From Sorangium cellulosum (lineage in GTDB: Bacteria > Myxococcota_A > Polyangia > Polyangiales > Polyangiaceae), in assembly GCF_002950945.1 (NCBI RefSeq), contig NZ_CP012673.1:7020501-7084500 (forward strand): 64,000 bases of DNA, written 5' to 3'. The translations under genes and the position numbers were made by a program. The notes beneath the pieces were generated by a model, which was not told where the DNA came from, made no database searches, and was given only the letters and a program-made list of their open reading frames with translations. Positions 28,536 through 37,218 of the stretch are shown piece after piece; position 1 is the first letter of the stretch; the number at the start of each line of letters is the position of its first letter.

Positions 28536-30158
28536 ATGCGCCAAGAAGTCATGGACAAATGGTCGCGGCTCCGCGGCCGATACGGGTTCGCCACACGCAT
28601 CCCCGTGCGCGTCGAGCAGCTTGCCTCGCCAGACCACTTCACCCGATACGACGCGTGGGCGACGCTCGCCGACGTGCTGGTCGGCGAGGCCGCATGGTTC
28701 AGCGCGAGCGGCCCGGCGCTCGGGATGATCCTCGATACCGTCGCCGACGCCCCTGAGCCCGATCTGCCGCTCCTCATCGCGGGTGAAGTCCTCGGCGGAG
28801 GGCGGCTCAGGTGGCTCTGGGACGCCGAGCGTGTGGACCCTCCTCGGGACGTCTCGGAGCGTGCTCTCGATCACCGAGACAGCCTCGTCCGATGGCTCGC
28901 GGACGGCCGCGCGGGTGCAGGCGCCGCGATGGTGCTCGCGATGCTCGTTCCAGCCGATCCAGCGCTGCGTCCGGTGCTCGAAGCGTGCATCTTCTCGTCC
29001 GCTCCCGCCGCGGTGCGCGCGAGCGCCGTGCTCGGACTATGTCGCGCCGGTGCTTCCGCACCACCCTGGCTTTTGGCGCTCTCGGGGGACGCCGAACAGC
29101 CTCCGCTCGTTCGTGGCGCGGCAGCCCTTGCCCGCGCGCGTCTCGAGGCGACGCCCCTCGCCGCGTTGGCCGGGGGGCTCGCGGACTGGCTCGCCTGGGA
29201 GCCCGAAGGCGACGAGCGGCTGCCCTGGTTCGACATCGTGCGCACCGACCGGCCGCCCTTCGGGTTCGACGCCGGCCTGCCCGAGGGTCCTGCGCGGGCC
29301 GCCTGGGAAGTCAACCGCCTCCGGGGGCCCGGAGGAATCGACGAACTGGTGTGCGTCGTCAACGATCTCCTGCCTGCAACGGACAGCCCCGGGGTCGCGA
29401 CCCAGGCGGCTCGGATCTTGATTGAAGCGGAGGGCTGGCGCCGGTACTCGGCCGAGCAGATCGTCGATCCGACCGAGCTTCCCAGCCGCGAGCAGGAGGC
29501 CATGCGGGCGCTGGCGCGCTGCGATCTCGCGCTGCCGGGGGGCGGATATGGGCTGGCTCCTTCCGGCCCCTGCCGGCGTCGCTGGATCGGCCTCGAGCCG
29601 CCTGGCCCGCTGGAGCGGCCCCACCAGACCGCGGACGGGCGAACGGTGCCTCTGTGGCGCGCGTGGTGGGAGTGGCAGAAGGATTCGGACGAGCCCATGC
29701 CCGAGATGACGCTCTCGGCCCACGATCGCTGGGAAGCGTGGGTTCAGGGCAGTGCATCGTACGATTTCTGGGTGCCCTCGATGGATCTCGTGGAAGAGGA
29801 GCTCGCGCGCGTGCCTCACGACGACGAGCTGTTTGGGCGCATCGCGCGCCTGGCCGACGAGTTCGCCGCCCGCGCGCGCGCGGCGAGACGCTGTCGGGAG
29901 ATCTGGTTGCTCAGAGGGGAAGCAGGTGCGCTGCTGCTGTTGCCAGTCGTACGAGCCGGCCGGCCGATCGACTCAAGCTGGGATGACCTCGTTCCTGTTC
30001 TCATCGAGCCTCAAGGCCGGGAGATCTTGAGCGCGGTCCCGGCCCCGCGCCGCGAGGCCATTTTGCACCGTTTCGTCGCCGCACGTCAGGATCCAGGCGC
30101 GATGGCGGCGGTGGCCTCGCTGCGCGATCTGGCGCCGCCCGAGCGCAGCGGCGAATAG
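28536..30158 (+). CDS. Candidate immunity protein to the RHS deaminase toxin
   Basis: A 540-residue protein with no domain I recognise by motif. It starts four bases after the RHS stop and is the last gene of the plus-strand operon, the standard place for an immunity gene. The first 200 residues are Ala/Leu-rich helical pairs (PADPALRPVLEACI, AAVRASAVLGLCRAG) that look like HEAT-type repeats. The second half is Trp/Arg-rich (WRAWWEWQKDSDEPMPEM, YDFWVPSMDLVEEEL) and less repetitive. It is far larger than most immunity proteins (100-200 residues), so it may be an immunity protein with an added domain, or a cargo helper. No signal peptide was seen, which suits a cytoplasmic target. Confidence 0.5.
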   Translation: MRQEVMDKWSRLRGRYGFATRIPVRVEQLASPDHFTRYDAWATLADVLVGEAAWFSASGPALGMILDTVADAPEPDLPLLIAGEVLGGGRLRWLWDAERVDPPRDVSERALDHRDSLVRWLADGRAGAGAAMVLAMLVPADPALRPVLEACIFSSAPAAVRASAVLGLCRAGASAPPWLLALSGDAEQPPLVRGAAALARARLEATPLAALAGGLADWLAWEPEGDERLPWFDIVRTDRPPFGFDAGLPEGPARAAWEVNRLRGPGGIDELVCVVNDLLPATDSPGVATQAARILIEAEGWRRYSAEQIVDPTELPSREQEAMRALARCDLALPGGGYGLAPSGPCRRRWIGLEPPGPLERPHQTADGRTVPLWRAWWEWQKDSDEPMPEMTLSAHDRWEAWVQGSASYDFWVPSMDLVEEELARVPHDDELFGRIARLADEFAARARAARRCREIWLLRGEAGALLLLPVVRAGRPIDSSWDDLVPVLIEPQGREILSAVPAPRREAILHRFVAARQDPGAMAAVASLRDLAPPERSGE

Positions 30159-30166
30159 CGACTGGT

Positions 30167-30985
30167 CTAGCGGGCACAAAGTCGAATCGCTGCAGGCGGA
30201 TGACGGTATCGACGACCCGGCAGCGCGCCGAAGACCTCCACGTCGGAGACGAGCACTGGACCAAAGCCTCCGCTGCGGATGACGCCATCATCGCCCGGGC
30301 GTGCCGTGCCGGGTGCGGCGCTGTCGCGCGGATCATCCCGGACGCTGACAGCCCATTGCTTGACGTCCAGCTCGTCGAGACCAAAGCGCGAACGCAAGGC
30401 ATCTGCGTACGAAGCGAGCGCGCCCATGTACCATTCGAACAGCCCGAGCACGAGGCGACTTCGGCCCCCGTCACGCAGGCACCACTCGATCTCCGCCTCC
30501 GAGGGGAGGCGAAGCGAGAGATTCGATGCAAGCTCGATGGCCGACGAGAAATCGGTCTCGACGAGATGTCTCCGTTCGAGCGCGCCGCGCGGCATTTGGA
30601 TGGTTCCCGCGTCGCGCGTGGACAGCAGGCGACGCGCGACGAGAAAGGGAGCGACACGAACCCGGCGCGGCGGCCCGAGATCCTTGCGAAGCGAGTCCGC
30701 GTCTTCTGCGAGGTAGACTGTCCAGTCCGCAAAGTAGCTCGCGGCCCTGAGGTCTTCTTCCGTCAACCCCATCTCGAATTCCCCACCGGGCACCGCGACG
30801 AAATCGAGCCCCGTCGGTAGATGCCTGAGGGGCAGGCTGTCTTCCGCCAGGGTAGGCGTGCCCGGCGACCAGTCCGGACCGAGGTGCTTGCAGAGCTCGT
30901 GGAGGGCTGCCACCCGCTCGTCCAGCCCGCTGGCACAGAACACGTCGATATCTTCGAGCAGAGGTCTGCCGGACGCCATGGTCAT
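30167..30985 (-). CDS. FGE/SUMF1-like (formylglycine-generating enzyme fold) protein
   Basis: The 272-residue product contains the FGE-sulfatase fold marks: GLDFVAVPGGEFEMGL, RVAPFLVARRLLS, LRLPSEAEIEWCLRDGG (normally LPTEAEWEYA.RGG), and a C-terminal AIRLCAR that replaces the usual GFR. True formylglycine-generating enzymes carry a Cys pair near the C-terminus; only one Cys is visible there, so oxidation of a sulfatase is unlikely. Degenerate members often act as binding modules. The start ATG overlaps the stop of the upstream TPR gene (ATGA), so the two are translationally coupled. The gene converges on the T6SS operon with eight bases between stops. Confidence 0.65.
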   Translation of the reverse strand: MTMASGRPLLEDIDVFCASGLDERVAALHELCKHLGPDWSPGTPTLAEDSLPLRHLPTGLDFVAVPGGEFEMGLTEEDLRAASYFADWTVYLAEDADSLRKDLGPPRRVRVAPFLVARRLLSTRDAGTIQMPRGALERRHLVETDFSSAIELASNLSLRLPSEAEIEWCLRDGGRSRLVLGLFEWYMGALASYADALRSRFGLDELDVKQWAVSVRDDPRDSAAPGTARPGDDGVIRSGGFGPVLVSDVEVFGALPGRRYRHPPAAIRLCAR

Positions 30986-32766
30986 CGTGGTCTCGGCGGA
31001 GAGCGTAGCGCCACCCCGGTCCCCCGATCCAGCTCGTGCCGGACTCTCGCCCGCAACCGGAGGAACTCGGCCCGCGTGGCCCCCGTGGAGAGCTGCGCTC
31101 CGGTGATCGCCAGGGCACGAGCCAGCGGGCGCAACGGCTCGTCGTCCACGGGGATCAGCGCGCGAAGTCTTTCCACGAGCCGTGCTCCCCCATCACCCAG
31201 CGCTCGCAGGCCCAGAAGCGCCGCCGCGGCGGTCCAGTCGTCCTGCGCATCGAGCAGCAAGGTGAGCCTCCTTTGCCGCTCCTCGACGGGCCACGATCCA
31301 CGCGCGACGACGAGCGCAGCGGCCACCTGGAACCCGTGAACCCACCGGACCGGGTCGGACGCGGGCGGCAGATCCAGCGGGTGCGCCATGGCGTCGACGA
31401 CGTGCTGCGCATCGCCGATGGAGAGCGCAATCTCGCCCGCTCTCGCTACCCAGGTCGTCCAGTCGAACCGCTCCCGTGTCAGCGCACCCACGGCCTGGAG
31501 GACGCTGTCGGGAGGGCGATCGACGGCCGGGCCCCCGCCATCCGGAGGAGGGCGCCAGAGAGGCCCGAATGCAGCAGGGCCGGCATGATCGACGAGCAGC
31601 TGCCCGCGGCGGCCCACCCGAGCGAGCGCCTGCACGAACGACACGTGAGCCGAGGGAGCGAGCGGGCGGTCTGCTCGCACGCGGATCACCAGCTGCTTGT
31701 CTGCATCCGTCTCGGGAGCGCGTTCCAGGATGGATCGAACGACGGCCACCACCGGATCGACGGGATCGCTCAACCGGCTCTCGTAGGCGGAGAGATCTGC
31801 TTCCAGGATCCTGGCACGCACCTCCACCGCCGGGTCAGACGGGGAGCCGCACACCTTCGGGAGATCGCCGGCCTTACCGCCAAGCGCCTGAGCGTAAGCA
31901 AGAGAGCTCCGGGCCCAGTCCGAGGACTCGTCGAGCGCGAGGGCGCGCTCGTAAGCCGCCGCAGCCTCCTCGGGCCGGCCATCGTCCAGGTAGGCGTCAC
32001 CGAGATCGAGGTAGGTCGATGGCTCTGCCGGGCGCGCCGCGACGGCTTGCTCCAGCGCACGCACCTGCTCCCCCCGACAACCGAGGTCGCGAAGGATGGC
32101 CGCCCGCTCGACGGCAAGCTCCCATCCGGCCTCGTCGCCCAGCAAGGCGATGGCCTCGTCCGCCCGCTCGAGGACGCGCAGCACGCGCGCCTCGGCGACG
32201 ATCAAAGCGCTATTCACGGGGTGCTCCCTTCGCATCCGCCGTGCGACGCGGAGCGCCGCTTCGAGGTTCGTGCGCGCTCCCTCGCCGCGCTCACCTGCGA
32301 GGCGGAGGGCGTCGGTCAGCGCCACCAGGCCTCTGGCCACGGTCTCCGGGAGGACAGACCGCGCGCTCCTCGAAGGGTCGATCCACTCCACGGCCCACGG
32401 CAAGAACGGCGTCTCCGGACTGAACTCCACCGCGTCGAAGAGGTGCCGCAGCGCCTCTTCGACCCGTCCGAGCTGCGCGAGGACCCGCGCGCGCACCGCA
32501 TACAACCCGAAGAAGGCTCCATCGTGCGGCAGTTGTACGAGCAGGAGGGGCCCCTTGGCCCTGCCCACGATCCGGTCGAGCAGATGGAGGTACGGCTCGT
32601 GGAGCGGCTTCAGGGCAATCGCGGCCGACACCTGCTGGATCGCCAGCCGGAGGTCCTTGTGCTCGAGCGCCCAGCGAGCCGCCGCTGCGTAGTCGGCGTC
32701 GGTGGGGTTCTCGACGTACCCTTTTCCACCGGGCAGAGCACCGGATCTCTGCTGCAAGCGACCCAT
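30982..32766 (-). CDS. TPR/HEAT-like helical repeat protein
   Basis: From the ATG at 32766 the protein has 594 residues. Upstream codons in the same frame are Arg/Ser-rich and look non-coding. TPR-like helices are evident (AARWALEHKDLRLAIQQVSA, YLDLGDAYLDDGRPEEAAAA, YERALALDESSDWARSSLAY), followed by a second Ala/Leu-rich helical region (LLLDAQDDWTAAAALLGLRA). No enzyme motif, signal peptide or membrane segment was seen. It forms an operon with the overlapping FGE-like gene. The HEAT-type gene further upstream on the same strand suggests a set of T6SS-linked scaffold proteins, but the function is unknown. Confidence 0.75.
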   Translation of the reverse strand: MGRLQQRSGALPGGKGYVENPTDADYAAAARWALEHKDLRLAIQQVSAAIALKPLHEPYLHLLDRIVGRAKGPLLLVQLPHDGAFFGLYAVRARVLAQLGRVEEALRHLFDAVEFSPETPFLPWAVEWIDPSRSARSVLPETVARGLVALTDALRLAGERGEGARTNLEAALRVARRMRREHPVNSALIVAEARVLRVLERADEAIALLGDEAGWELAVERAAILRDLGCRGEQVRALEQAVAARPAEPSTYLDLGDAYLDDGRPEEAAAAYERALALDESSDWARSSLAYAQALGGKAGDLPKVCGSPSDPAVEVRARILEADLSAYESRLSDPVDPVVAVVRSILERAPETDADKQLVIRVRADRPLAPSAHVSFVQALARVGRRGQLLVDHAGPAAFGPLWRPPPDGGGPAVDRPPDSVLQAVGALTRERFDWTTWVARAGEIALSIGDAQHVVDAMAHPLDLPPASDPVRWVHGFQVAAALVVARGSWPVEERQRRLTLLLDAQDDWTAAAALLGLRALGDGGARLVERLRALIPVDDEPLRPLARALAITGAQLSTGATRAEFLRLRARVRHELDRGTGVALRSPPRPR

Positions 32767-33209
32767 GAGGATCACGCTACCCGATCGGGACCCGGCGCGT
32801 CTCCTCTGCATTGGCCTGGAGGCGCTTCGCCCCACGCGCTGCGCGGCGCCGTCGCGAGCAGCAGGCCGCCGAGATGTCGATCGAGGTGACGGACGGAGAC
32901 GCGAAAGTCGGTGATCATCACATCCCCAGGAGCAGGTGCCACCGCGCGACACGCCGCCGGAGTCGCCCGTGGACGGGTTGGCGGTATCGGCGATGCCGCT
33001 GCGCCTTTGGTGAAGCACACGGATGGCGGCGTATGCGGGCGTATGAGGAGCGACTGTTTTGACGTCGGCAGGGCGGCAGCCCGAGATCTCTGAGCAGGTG
33101 AGCATGCGCGTCCTCTATGTTGGTGGATCGCGCCTGGCTGTCTGCTCCGCCTCGGGGCAGCCCGCACCTCGACCCGCGGAAGCTCGCGACGAGCACGGTC
33201 GGCGTGGGC
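32767..33209. other. Intergenic stretch between two minus-strand genes
   Basis: These 443 bp contain no gene I can support. A 48-codon minus-strand frame begins near 32915 with a plausible start (MITDFRVSVRHLDRHLGG) and ends at 32772, just before the TPR gene. Its second half is Arg/Gly/Pro-rich and it may be chance or a decayed fragment. Confidence 0.35.
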
Positions 33210-35243
33210 TCACCGCGCGTTCGGCCGCCCCCAGGACCCAGGCGGCTCCGCCGAAGCCCGCACGAGTGATGCCCAGGCCTCGAGGCTCCGCTCCTGGGTA
33301 TGCACGAAATCATACGGGTCGAACCGCGTCAGCTTCCCCGTCCGCGCGGCGAGCTCGCGGTGCAGCCGCCGCCGATCTTCCGGCGATACAGGCAGCCGGT
33401 CCAGCTCGTAGAGCGAAACCGACGGCGAGTACGCCTGCCCCCGCCGCACCCGGAGCCTGGGAGCGTAGCGGCCCGCGTGCGCCGCCCAGTAGGCCCTCCA
33501 CCTCACCGGGTCCGTCGAGGGCACCTCGAGCGTCTCGGCGGAGCCTGCCGACGGCAGGTCCCTCGGGTGGCTCACCAGCGCGGCGAGCGACGGGCGCCCG
33601 CGCGGCGGCTCGGGATCCGGGTCCACGACGTCGACCGCCTCGAGCGCCTCGGGCATTACCTCGATGTGGTCGACCAGGTTCGCGCCGAGCATCCGGTCCA
33701 GCGCCGCTCCGGCCGCGAGCTTCGTCTCCTGCTCCTCCGCCTCCAGCAGGTGCAGCAGTGCCGGCACGGCGCCCACCCACCCTGCCCATCCCACCGCCTC
33801 CACCGAGGCCGGCGTGGGCTTCGCCTGCATGCGCCCGAGCAGCGCTCGCGCGTCGTCCTCCCCGCCCACGATCGCGAGCCGCACCAGCGCCCTGTCGCCG
33901 AGCGCCCCGTCCGCGGCCGCCCGCGCCGCGGCGGCCGCCCGCGGGTGCGCCGCGAGCGCCATGGCGTCGAGCGCCGCGGCCTGCAGGTGCACGTCGCCCT
34001 GCGCGAGCGCGCGTCCGAGGGCCCGCTCGAGCCCGGGGTGCCGCGTGGCCGCGAGCGCCGGCAGCGCGAGCGCGAGGACGCGCGGGTCCTCCTCCTCCGC
34101 CAGCGCGGCGAGTTCCTCGGACTCCAGCCATCCACGGTGCGCGAGCACCTCGACGGCGATGGCCCGGCACCCGGGCTCGGTGGAGGCGTACAGCGAGCGC
34201 AGCGCGCTCCGAGCGAACGGGTTCGGCGCGAGCTTCATCGCCGCGGCGAACGCCTCGGCCACGGCGGGATCGTTGGGCCCGAAGCGGTGGAGCACGCGCT
34301 CGGCGCACGCGAGCGCGTCGCGGCCCTCGATGCAGCCGCCGATCATCGCGATCGCGAACATGCTCATCGAATTGGCCACCGGAGCATCCATCGCCATCGG
34401 CTCGACATGAGCCATCGCGACGGGGCCGAGCGCCGCGAGCGCGTCGATGGCGTTGATCAAGCGCGCCTCCAGGGCCTGGCACGCGCGCCAGTCGTCGCCG
34501 GGGAGCGGCGTGCGCTGGAGGCCGAGCATGCCGATCTCGTCGAAGCACTCGCGCGCCCAGCGCCGCACGAAGGCGCCCTCGTCCAGCGGCGGCGGCGGGG
34601 CGAAGGCGAAGCCGGGGGGCACCTCCACGGGCGCCTCGACCTTCGCCGTGGCCGCGGGCGGCGCCTTGAGGCGCCCTGTGAGCGCCTGCGCTCGATCCTG
34701 CGTCATGCGACGCGCCTTCTCGGCCACCGCGGCGAGCTCCTCGAACGTCGTGGGCTCCGGCAGGTCGATCACCGCCGCTTCCTCCTCGGGCTCGGGGACC
34801 GGCGGCGCGCGGAACGACGGCATGAGCGAGGCCCGCTCGATCGTGTGCAGCGGCGGCAGGGTGGAGCCGGCCTGGAGCTCCACGGCGGCGCGTCCGGCGA
34901 GCGGCACGCGCGGGAATCGCCCCTCGGCGCCAACGAGCTCTGCACACGCTTCGCGCAAGGCCACGAGCGCTCCCTGCAGGCCCGCCCGCGCCACCAGGAT
35001 CGCCGCGTCCCAGAGGCGCGCGTGCGCCACACCGATCGCTGTAGGCCGGTCCGCGCGCCCGTCGAATACGTCGTACATCGCCGCGAGGCCTTGCTCGATG
35101 CGGCGCGCAGCCGGCGCAAGGTGCGCGCTGGGCTCGACGTGATCCTCGATCGACCGGGCGGCCGCGTGGGCGCGGTCGTGCGCTCGCTCCAGGTGGGTCA
35201 TCCAGACCGACGCGGGGTCGGCCGCAGCGGCCTCGGTACGCAT
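33210..35243 (-). CDS. HEAT-repeat protein linked to T6SS genes
   Basis: The 677-residue product begins with a helical domain (EQGLAAMYDVFDGRADRPTA, WDAAILVARAGLQGALVALR). A Pro/Glu linker near residue 150-230 is followed by HEAT-like repeats from about residue 300 to 530 (FARSALRSLYASTEPGCRAI, LESEELAALAEEEDPRVLAL, LALPALAATRHPGLERALGR). The tail resembles the ends of other myxobacterial HEAT proteins found beside VgrG genes (WRAYWAAHAGRYAPRLRVRR). No catalytic motif was seen. Its start at 35243 is 51 bases from the divergent plus-strand gene at 35295, so the two share a control region. Confidence 0.75.
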   Translation of the reverse strand: MRTEAAAADPASVWMTHLERAHDRAHAAARSIEDHVEPSAHLAPAARRIEQGLAAMYDVFDGRADRPTAIGVAHARLWDAAILVARAGLQGALVALREACAELVGAEGRFPRVPLAGRAAVELQAGSTLPPLHTIERASLMPSFRAPPVPEPEEEAAVIDLPEPTTFEELAAVAEKARRMTQDRAQALTGRLKAPPAATAKVEAPVEVPPGFAFAPPPPLDEGAFVRRWARECFDEIGMLGLQRTPLPGDDWRACQALEARLINAIDALAALGPVAMAHVEPMAMDAPVANSMSMFAIAMIGGCIEGRDALACAERVLHRFGPNDPAVAEAFAAAMKLAPNPFARSALRSLYASTEPGCRAIAVEVLAHRGWLESEELAALAEEEDPRVLALALPALAATRHPGLERALGRALAQGDVHLQAAALDAMALAAHPRAAAAARAAADGALGDRALVRLAIVGGEDDARALLGRMQAKPTPASVEAVGWAGWVGAVPALLHLLEAEEQETKLAAGAALDRMLGANLVDHIEVMPEALEAVDVVDPDPEPPRGRPSLAALVSHPRDLPSAGSAETLEVPSTDPVRWRAYWAAHAGRYAPRLRVRRGQAYSPSVSLYELDRLPVSPEDRRRLHRELAARTGKLTRFDPYDFVHTQERSLEAWASLVRASAEPPGSWGRPNAR

Positions 35244-35259
35244 CGACCCTGGTTTCTAG

Positions 35260-35288
35260 CTGCTCCCGGTCGGCGCGGCGACTAGAAT
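35260..35288 (+). promoter_or_regulatory. Candidate leaderless promoter for the gene at 35295
   Basis: TAGAAT at 35283-35288 is a near-consensus -10 box. The GTG start at 35295 falls at the expected transcription start, implying a leaderless mRNA. The -35 position (CTGCTC, 35260-35265) is weak. Confidence 0.4.
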
Positions 35289-35294
35289 CCCGCC

Positions 35295-35717
35295 GTGGAT
35301 CTCGACATCGAAGCGTACGCGCAGATCATGGCCGAGCTGTCGGCGGCCGGACCAGCGCGCGCCGAGGTGCTCGCGCGACGCGGTCTCGATGAGGACCGAT
35401 GGGAGGCGCTCGACACCGCGTGGCAGGTCCGCCTTTCCGCGGCCCTCGACGAGGCGGGAGACGGCATCTCCCCGCTCCTCTCGGCGTACGCGGCCGCGTA
35501 CGAGGCCGCGCAGAGCGGGCGCTCTCCGCCGATCTCTCTCGATCAGTTCGCGCAGGTAACGCGTCTGATGCAGGCGAGCGGTGACGCGCAAGCGGCCCTC
35601 GCCCGCGCAGGCGTGACGATGGCCGATTACGTCCAGGGTAGCCAGCACTGGAGTCGGCGAATCGTGGAGGATCCCGAGCTGGAGCGCCGGTTCGAAGCGG
35701 CGTTGCGCGGGCGCTGA
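35295..35717 (+). CDS. Small helical protein carrying a repeated 'YAxIxAEL' module
   Basis: The 140-residue product consists of two similar helical units. The first, IEAYAQIMAELSAAGPARAE then VLARRGLDEDRWEALDTAWQ, aligns with the second, LDQFAQVTRLMQASGDAQAA then LARAGVTMADYVQGSQHWSR. The same unit occurs at both ends of the next protein. I do not recognise it as a named family. The gene is divergent from the HEAT-type gene and followed 57 bases later by its longer relative, so the pair is probably an accessory of the T6SS region. No signal peptide was seen. The GTG start is set by the -10 box seven bases upstream. Confidence 0.7.
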   Translation: MDLDIEAYAQIMAELSAAGPARAEVLARRGLDEDRWEALDTAWQVRLSAALDEAGDGISPLLSAYAAAYEAAQSGRSPPISLDQFAQVTRLMQASGDAQAALARAGVTMADYVQGSQHWSRRIVEDPELERRFEAALRGR

Positions 35718-35738
35718 GCGCGGAGCTCTTCGCTCACC

Positions 35739-35767
35739 CTGACAGAACCGGCGTCAGCGAATAGGAT
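35739..35767 (+). promoter_or_regulatory. Promoter with ideal spacing, leaderless start at 35775
   Basis: CTGACA at 35739-35744, a 17-bp spacer and TAGGAT at 35762-35767 form a good housekeeping-type promoter. The predicted transcription start coincides with the ATG at 35775. This argues against the in-frame ATG at 35766, which overlaps the -10 box. Confidence 0.5.
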
Positions 35768-35774
35768 GGGACCG

Positions 35775-37136
35775 ATGGGCACGGTGGTGACGCTCGAACG
35801 CTATGCGGAGATGCGCGCTGAGATGGACACGGGGATGCTGCGTGACGAGGTGCTGGCGCGCACCGGGTTGACGATCGACGATTGGATAGACACGCAGCAG
35901 ACGTGGCTGGAGAGGATGGGTACGGAGCTCGAGCGCGGCCGCTTCGAGCTGACGAACCGATACACGCAGGCTTTCCTCGAGCGGCAGCGCGCCCTGCAGG
36001 CAGCTGCCGTTCCTGCTCCTGTTCCGGCCCCCGCGTCTTCACCTGTTCCGTCCGCCACGACGACGCCGTTGCCCCTGAGCATCGCGCCGCCAATGCCCCC
36101 TGTCGTGGTCGCGCCGGTTCTGCCCCTGCCTGCGATATCATCCCCCTTCGCGACACCGCCCAGCTCGCGGTCTCCCTTCGTGACCCCACCCCCCGAGGCT
36201 TATCCGCCGGCACCTCCAACGGTGGAGCACGATGTGGCTCGGACAGTTTGTGCGCCGCCCTCCGCGGTCGCGCGCGGGGTGCTCCCGTTCGCAACGGGTC
36301 CACAGGGCCCCAACGCGCCTAAGCTGAACGCACCGCCTGGCGATCTCGGTGAATGCATGACCCTGCCCATCGATGGAGGAGCGCGTCGCTCTGGCGATGC
36401 CTTGCCGTTCAAGGACGCGCCCTTGACCGCGCGCCACGTGCGCCCAGGCGCGCATGGCGAGCCAGACCTCAATGAGCATGCTGCTTCACAAACCGCCATG
36501 CTGGGCCCTAACACGCCGAGCCAGACCGCGCCGCCTGGCGATCTCGGTGAATGCATGACCCTGCCCATCGATGGAGGGGCGCGTCGCTCTGGCGATGCCT
36601 TGCCGTTCAAGGACGCGCCCTTGGCTGCGCGCCACGTGCCTCCAGGCGCGCATGACGAGCCAGACCTTGATGAGCATGCTGCTTCACAAACCGCCATGCT
36701 AGCTCCCGTGGCCTTTGCAGGCAGAGCGCTTCCTTTTTCGTCACCAACCGGATCGCCCCAGGTGCCACGGCGCTCACCATCGGCCCCCGACCTGCCCGCG
36801 CCCCGATCAGGCGCTGGCGTGCTTCCTTTCGTGCAGGGCTCTCCGTCAGCACCGCATCCCGATCCAGCGGCATCAGGCGGAGCAACAACCGGCGGTCATT
36901 CCGCGGAGATGTTGAAGTATATCCACAGCATATCGCTCGCCCAGTACGCAGAGATCTGCGCCACAGTCACGGCGCTGCCTGATCAGTTCGTCCAGATCCT
37001 CAACCACTACAAGATGGATGCGCACGCTTGGACGGCGCTCCATGCGGTCTGGCAAGAGCGCTTTCAGCGCGATCCGACGCTCAGGCCGCGCTGGCAGGCG
37101 CTGGTCGAGTCGGCTTTATCGCGCCGAAAGCGGTGA
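35775..37136 (+). CDS. Pro-rich protein with terminal 'YAxIxAEL' modules and a 66-residue internal duplication
   Basis: From ATG 35775 the protein has 453 residues. The N-terminal module (LERYAEMRAEMDTGMLRDEV, LARTGLTIDDWIDTQQTWLE) and the C-terminal module (LAQYAEICATVTALPDQFVQ, MDAHAWTALHAVWQERFQRD) are relatives of the units in the upstream 140-residue protein. They are joined by a long Pro/Ser/Ala-rich linker that contains two nearly identical copies of a segment starting PPGDLGECMTLPIDGGARRS, with ALPF motifs. The linker is likely disordered. The family is not recognised; a T6SS-linked bridging role is only a guess from position. The downstream viperin fragment converges on it. Confidence 0.7.
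   Translation: MGTVVTLERYAEMRAEMDTGMLRDEVLARTGLTIDDWIDTQQTWLERMGTELERGRFELTNRYTQAFLERQRALQAAAVPAPVPAPASSPVPSATTTPLPLSIAPPMPPVVVAPVLPLPAISSPFATPPSSRSPFVTPPPEAYPPAPPTVEHDVARTVCAPPSAVARGVLPFATGPQGPNAPKLNAPPGDLGECMTLPIDGGARRSGDALPFKDAPLTARHVRPGAHGEPDLNEHAASQTAMLGPNTPSQTAPPGDLGECMTLPIDGGARRSGDALPFKDAPLAARHVPPGAHDEPDLDEHAASQTAMLAPVAFAGRALPFSSPTGSPQVPRRSPSAPDLPAPRSGAGVLPFVQGSPSAPHPDPAASGGATTGGHSAEMLKYIHSISLAQYAEICATVTALPDQFVQILNHYKMDAHAWTALHAVWQERFQRDPTLRPRWQALVESALSRRKR
36333..36700 (+). repeat. Direct repeat of about 170 bp inside the Pro-rich gene
   Basis: The segment 36333-36502 recurs at 36531-36700 (offset 198 bp) with only a handful of substitutions, e.g. in the codons for LTARHVRPG versus LAARHVPPG. 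The offset is a multiple of three, so the duplication kept the reading frame. The near-identity suggests a recent event. Confidence 0.85.
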
Positions 37137-37218
37137 GCAGGGGTTGCGGAAAGTTCGCTGACGGCGAGACTCGCATGCACTTCCTGGAGCGCGTCCACAA
37201 GGATTAGCTCCCGGCGCA

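Noticed and set aside
31036..35285. Long plus-strand frames opposite the TPR and HEAT-type genes
   Set aside because: Typical GC-rich antisense shadows; protein-like repeats are on the minus strand.
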